53,532 bases of DNA from the NCBI GenBank assembly GCA_022539475.1, contig VCMS01000187.1, positions 256,634-310,165 on the forward strand, written 5' to 3'. The translations under genes were made by a program, and so were the position numbers. This stretch comes from Gracilaria domingensis. Lineage: Eukaryota; Rhodophyta; Florideophyceae; Gracilariales; Gracilariaceae. Shown one piece after another: positions 49,922 to 53,532 of the stretch. A model generated the notes under the pieces. It was not told the origin of the DNA and did not search any database. It saw only the letters and a program-made list of their open reading frames with translations. Position 1 is the first letter of the stretch. Every line of letters begins with the position of its first letter.

Positions 49922-52314
49922 ACATTAAGGGCTCCATCTTCTACATGTTCACCTTGTGGTGCCTTTTCTTGTGATCCTGTGTTAATTCCGAAATCGTTCA
50001 TGTCCATTTCCTTGAACTCCATATCCCCTTCCTCGCATTCACCAACGAAGCAATCGCTAATAGACCCCAATCTTCGGCTCACACTGTCAATAAGAAATTG
50101 TTCTTTCACAGTGAGGTAAAGTCTTCCGTTCGACGGCATTCGATATCCAAATGTAGCCTCTCTCATGTCATTACCAAGAACCTTAGTCCAATCTTCCGTT
50201 GTCGTTCCAAAATTATGAAACTCGCTGGAATTGGTCCTCAAGACATGTTGCCTAACATCCCCCAGAACATTCTTTAAACACAGAGGTAGCAGTTCAGCAA
50301 ACTTCTTTGTAAACAGTTTCTGTCTCTGGCCACCCCTTGACACATCCGTACTTAGAAGGCTCACAACCGTCAACACCCAAGCGTCCAAACGTGCGAGCAA
50401 CAGTATTGTGCCATCTAAAAAGGTGCCCGTATCCTTGTCTTCCACATCATACCCAATAAACTCCTTCAGCACTTGTACCCCGACACGGTTTCGGAAGAAC
50501 AAGTCTTGATCTTCCGTCGGCATATCCTCGACATTGTCCGCATTGGAGTACTTTAGACGAACAAATGGGGCTTTTCTCCACCATGAAGTGTTCGGTACAC
50601 CATTTTCGTCAAGACGCAGTATGTTCTCCTGCGCTTCCTTCAACTGCATTGTGAGTTCGTCAGCATTCTCTTCTACCAGCTTTGTTCTTCTCCAAATCAG
50701 ATCGTACCCCAGGAGCAGAAATAGTATATCCCTCGTATTTCTCTTACGAACGCCCACGACGTCACTCATGGTCTGCCGCATTCTCTGCCTAAGGCACATA
50801 TCTGCACAAAGTTCCAGTATACACCTGTCGGTAAGAGATGCTTTTCTAATACCTTCCCAGCTCAACTCCTTCAACTCGCTTTCAACCATTTTCTTCAGCA
50901 AAGCATGTGGCCCCCCCTCTACCGACGGTGTGAACATGCCAAAACTGCCCAAGAGCTCCACGGGGTTTTTAGGAACCATGTATGAACCACCTTCCTCCGG
51001 CTCAATAAGCCCTTCCCCACTCTCAGTTGCGTCTTCCACCTTCTCGGCACGGTTACCCCAATTTCGGGTGAGCGACTCACCTTCGAGCCATAGCTCACTT
51101 GTTTCTCTCCTTGCCCACGTCAGCATGTTGTGATACACTGCTCGAGCAACCCCTCGAAACTCGTCGCACACCTCAATTTTATGCTTCTTTCGACCTGTCT
51201 GCCCAGGTTCACCAGCACGTGTACTCCTATCTCCCTCCTGTTTCAGTGCCCCTCTTAGCCCTTCAATGACTAGATCCTTCTCTTCAAGCCTCTTTTTCAA
51301 AGCCGTACTCTGCTCTTGGGCGACCTTCACTAGAATTCCCCGAACCATCAAGTCCTCTTGTAGCGTCTTAACCTTTTCTTTCAAGCAATTCAGTTCATTT
51401 AAAAGATCAGGTCTGTTCATAGAGCTTGAATTCACACCAGTTTGGATATCTTCCGTTATTTCCCTAGCTTCTTCGGCGACAGGCCCCGGTAATGCCGCAG
51501 GATTCGGTGTTATTTCGTTATCGGAACTATCCTCATGTGCCATAGCCTTAGCCACGAGAGGCTGCAGGCGTTCTGTGTCCACCCTTGGCACGGCTCCGAG
51601 CTCCAACTCCCGTGTATGTCCTCCTCCATGGCATGGTATATCAGATGAATTGGGCCTCGTACGAGCTGCAACGGCCCCCGTTCTGGAAAGAGGGGAAGGT
51701 CGAAAAGTAACTCGTCTATCAGTTGTCTCTCGATTTCTTATTGTGTTTCTCCCTTGTCCGGACCCATTGCGAGGCATGATACGATTCATAGCGGCCCCAG
51801 TTCTAGAAGAGAGGGATGGACGTGACGATCTTAATATACTAGGACTCTCACGACTTCTCGTCATTGTCCCTCGTTGTCCAGATCCACTGGGCGGCGTAAC
51901 CCGCGCCCCAGTAGCTCCGGTCTTCGATATCGGCCGGGGACATGAAGGTTTTGGTGTCATACGAACCTCTTCGGTTCCAGTTGTCATGCCCTCCTGTCCT
52001 GACCCGCTGGGCCGAGTTACCTCATCTTCTTGAGGAGCAGAGACAGATGCACGATTTGCATTATCGGTAGTTGACGGCACGACATCGTTCGCTGATCCAC
52101 GAATTCTTGACGCAATCCCGGAAGACGCTCCGCTGCGAGATGGGCGAGAGGGTCCTGTAGAAGGACGCCCACTGACTCTCTCCTTCGTCGAGGACGACTT
52201 CCGTTTAGGAAGTGCGGTGCTTGTAGCCTGATTCGTATCATCCGATGCTCTTCTCTTCTTCTGTCCACTCTTGTTCCGCTGCGTACTATTTCGCTTTCTC
52301 GGCGTTATACCCAT
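49918..52314 (-). CDS. Large basic / coiled-coil protein of unknown function
   Basis: 798 residues from ATG 52314, uninterrupted. Residues 1-55 are strongly basic (PRKRN, KKRRAS, PKRKSSS), likely nuclear localisation. Residues 99-218 are three exact-length 40-residue repeats sharing P-x-x-GSGQ and a (S/R)-(R/K)-TGA end (start V99, V139, I179). Residues ~303-362 are a likely coiled coil (LNELNCLKEKVKTL ... KKRLEEKDLVIEGL). The second half is a folded, acidic domain with WWRKAPFVRLKYSNAD and FFRNRVGVQVLKEFIGYD; I do not recognise it. Convergent and stop-overlapping with the transposase, downstream of the SET gene on the same strand. Its place suggests a transposon accessory or DNA/chromatin-binding partner; that is inference. 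Confidence 0.75.
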   Translation of the reverse strand: MGITPRKRNSTQRNKSGQKKRRASDDTNQATSTALPKRKSSSTKERVSGRPSTGPSRPSRSGASSGIASRIRGSANDVVPSTTDNANRASVSAPQEDEVTRPSGSGQEGMTTGTEEVRMTPKPSCPRPISKTGATGARVTPPSGSGQRGTMTRSRESPSILRSSRPSLSSRTGAAMNRIMPRNGSGQGRNTIRNRETTDRRVTFRPSPLSRTGAVAARTRPNSSDIPCHGGGHTRELELGAVPRVDTERLQPLVAKAMAHEDSSDNEITPNPAALPGPVAEEAREITEDIQTGVNSSSMNRPDLLNELNCLKEKVKTLQEDLMVRGILVKVAQEQSTALKKRLEEKDLVIEGLRGALKQEGDRSTRAGEPGQTGRKKHKIEVCDEFRGVARAVYHNMLTWARRETSELWLEGESLTRNWGNRAEKVEDATESGEGLIEPEEGGSYMVPKNPVELLGSFGMFTPSVEGGPHALLKKMVESELKELSWEGIRKASLTDRCILELCADMCLRQRMRQTMSDVVGVRKRNTRDILFLLLGYDLIWRRTKLVEENADELTMQLKEAQENILRLDENGVPNTSWWRKAPFVRLKYSNADNVEDMPTEDQDLFFRNRVGVQVLKEFIGYDVEDKDTGTFLDGTILLLARLDAWVLTVVSLLSTDVSRGGQRQKLFTKKFAELLPLCLKNVLGDVRQHVLRTNSSEFHNFGTTTEDWTKVLGNDMREATFGYRMPSNGRLYLTVKEQFLIDSVSRRLGSISDCFVGECEEGDMEFKEMDMNDFGINTGSQEKAPQGEHVEDGALNV

Positions 52315-52351
52315 GCTGTGGAGATAAACAGGGTAATGAAACGAAATTGTT

Positions 52352-52382
52352 GGGGAGGGGGGAGGGGGTGGGGGGGGGGGGG
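52352..52382 (+). repeat. G-rich tract (G-quadruplex-prone) between the SET and coiled-coil genes
   Basis: G4-A-G6-A-G5-T-G12 or longer. On the minus (coding) strand it is a long C-rich pyrimidine tract 40-70 bases before ATG 52314, followed by TTTATCTCCACAG, so a 3' splice site of a 5'-UTR intron is possible. Confidence 0.7.
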
Positions 52383-52565
52383 TGCATGGTTCAGATATTC
52401 CGGGAGACTCCGCAGTTCCTGCTTTTTAGGAATTTGAGGTGCCCAATGGGTCGCAAATATCGCCGTTACAGATGAAGAGCTCCAGTGTACATGTACAACA
52501 ACGCGTATTGCAGGCAGCTGCAACACTCACAAGCATATTTACTTTCTATTCGCTACTGAACTCAT

Positions 52566-53397
52566 CTATTGCTCCAATGTCAGAGCCCAGTCCCAGGCGT
52601 ACTGCTCTCCGTAGTCGAAATACAACTCTTCGCCCCTCTCAATATCTCTTACTGCTCTACAACGAAGTAGAGCATAGTTAGAAAGGTCTGACTTGAACTG
52701 TATCACGGACTTCGCTTCCACCACCTGCACATTGGCACTTCGAGTCCTGTTTGACCGGGGCTCCGATAAATCGGGATCCCCGGCATGATATCCGGCGTCG
52801 TTAATGTAGCCCCCGATACAAAAAGGCGCCGGGACAATGTAGACTTCGCTCTCCTTTCTATCCTGAGCCTGTCCTGGTCTGTTCCTCAGGTGCAGAAACT
52901 CCGTACCAGTCACAGTGACCATCATAGAAAACAACTTGTACCGCACTGGAGTTGCTCCGAGACAGCCACTTCCATACGTTAAGTGTCTTTCCTTCCGGTT
53001 CGTCAGATCCGTGTATACCAAAGTTCCATAGAAATGACAGATAGTTTCCCCAGCCAATATCTTATGTTCCGTGAACACCCCATACCAGCACGGGGATGTC
53101 GGATCTTAGAAGATGCTATATGTAAGCGATATCGATTGGCTTCAACAGTCAACAGCATATGCATATCCATAAGATTCAGAGCTCCTCGGTACTTCTCCTC
53201 CCAAAGATCTACAGTACGCTCTCCACACTTGTCGGCAAAGTCCCAGTCCTTCCAGTATCTTCCTAGGAACTGAGTAATATGTCCAGGCATCACTTGGTAC
53301 TGGGGGTAACCAAATGGAGCCTCCCATTCAAGCCGACCTCGGTCCCGATGTGGAACCCGTTCATAGGTCGTTGAAGCCGCATCCACCACTCCTGTTC
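52566..53397 (-). pseudogene. SET-domain protein methyltransferase, frameshifted
   Basis: Two overlapping frames, 53389-53003 and 53078-52566, join at a G-run near 53075-53085: loss of one base separates KIRHPRAGMG from VFTEHKILAGETICHFYG. Together they give the SET start (G-x-G-V-F-x-x-x-x-I-x-x-G-E-x-I-x-x-Y-x-G), the mid part with YINDAG (SET pseudo-knot N-D) and SANVQVVE, and the end GEELYFDYGEQYAW with the conserved Asp-Tyr-Gly. SET enzymes move methyl groups from S-adenosylmethionine to protein lysines, usually histones. About 170 residues precede the SET core (GYPQYQVMPGHITQFLGRYWKDWDF). A TGA at ~53396 closes the frame upstream; a further open frame at 53460-53340 may be more of it. 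It could be a true pseudogene or a one-base sequence error. Confidence 0.75.
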
Positions 53398-53532
53398 AAC
53401 CAGGATGTCATTCTTCCCCCCGAATAACTTCGGCCATAAGAGTCGTTAGATGGTGCTTCGCATGGCTGAAACATGGCCTATTCTTCTCGCACACCCAAGA
53501 ACGTTCTATGCTTGGTCAGAGGAATAGCACGC
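53398..53532 (-). other. Possible further 5' part of the SET gene
   Basis: On the minus strand a frame reading NDILVEQEWWMRLQRPMNG is open from ~53460 down to ~53340 and overlaps the SET frame. It is either the real N-terminal part after another frameshift or chance. The window ends here. Confidence 0.3.

Larger units (their letters stand above)
44595..53532. mobile_element. Candidate large DNA transposon (left part), inserted in Gypsy-A2
   Basis: Starts where Gypsy-A2 breaks off. Holds subterminal-like direct repeats, two hairpins, a minisatellite, a Plavaka/CACTA-like transposase (+), a convergent coiled-coil gene (-) and a SET gene (-). No right terminus or inverted terminal repeat is visible, so the element assignment is inference; it could also be host DNA beside a deletion. 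Confidence 0.5.

Noticed and set aside
50534..52033. Plus-strand ORFs of 199 and 255 codons opposite the 798-aa gene
   Set aside because: Antisense shadows: Ser/Leu-rich composition is the reverse of the Glu/Arg-rich true protein.
1..53532. CRISPR arrays, tRNA, rRNA, bacterial promoters or Shine-Dalgarno sites
   Set aside because: Direct repeats here are LTRs, minisatellite or stem-loop arrays; no cloverleaf or rRNA sequence was seen, and the content is eukaryotic.

Overview
This window is eukaryotic repeat-rich DNA. I see no ribosome-binding sites, operons, tRNA or rRNA. Almost all of it is LTR retrotransposon: two Ty3/gypsy families and three Ty1/copia families, with intronless ORFs, LTRs with TATA boxes, polypurine tracts and 5-bp target duplications. 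The last 9 kb is a different, mostly intact coding block. The host cannot be named from sequence alone. The mix (chromodomain gypsy elements, several copia families, about 50% GC, long intronless ORFs, a Plavaka/CACTA-like transposase) would fit a red alga; a fungus or oomycete remains possible.

Layout. 1-11663 (+): Gypsy-A1, a nearly full-length, decayed chromodomain gypsy element whose 5' LTR is cut by the window edge. Between pol and the 3' LTR it carries a ~600-codon ORF on the opposite strand. 12105-37080 (+): Copia-C, an old copia element split in its gag by a 21.9-kb insertion. That insertion, 13030-34886, is Gypsy-B (+), bounded by LTRs and a CCTTC duplication. Inside Gypsy-B gag lie a 1.3-kb AT-rich segment with 33-bp end repeats (13810-15174), an inverted truncated relative Gypsy-B2 (15175-19168, -), and Copia-A (19367-29582, +, AGAAC duplication). 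Copia-A carries a solo LTR in its own 5' LTR (19529-20102, AAAAC duplication), and a younger Copia-B (to 27654) lies between its integrase and reverse transcriptase. A 1.04-kb LTR-like insert (32274-33313) splits the Gypsy-B integrase. 37795-44594 (-): Gypsy-A2, a second copy of Gypsy-A, better preserved in pol and again carrying the opposite-strand ORF.

44595-53532: Gypsy-A2 stops abruptly inside its reverse transcriptase. A new unit begins, with short direct repeats, two large adjacent hairpins, a minisatellite, a 1091-aa zinc-finger protein resembling Plavaka/CACTA-type transposases (+), a convergent 798-aa basic/coiled-coil protein of unknown function (-) whose stop codon overlaps that of the transposase, and upstream of it a frameshifted SET-domain methyltransferase (-). 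I read this as one large DNA transposon, or the left part of one, inserted in Gypsy-A2. Its right end is outside the window.

Working order inferred from the nesting: Copia-C is oldest, then Gypsy-B; after that came Gypsy-B2 and Copia-A (relative order not fixed), and Copia-B and the solo LTR are later than Copia-A. The two most interesting observations are the opposite-strand ORF conserved in both Gypsy-A copies, and the transposase / coiled-coil / SET module at the right end.
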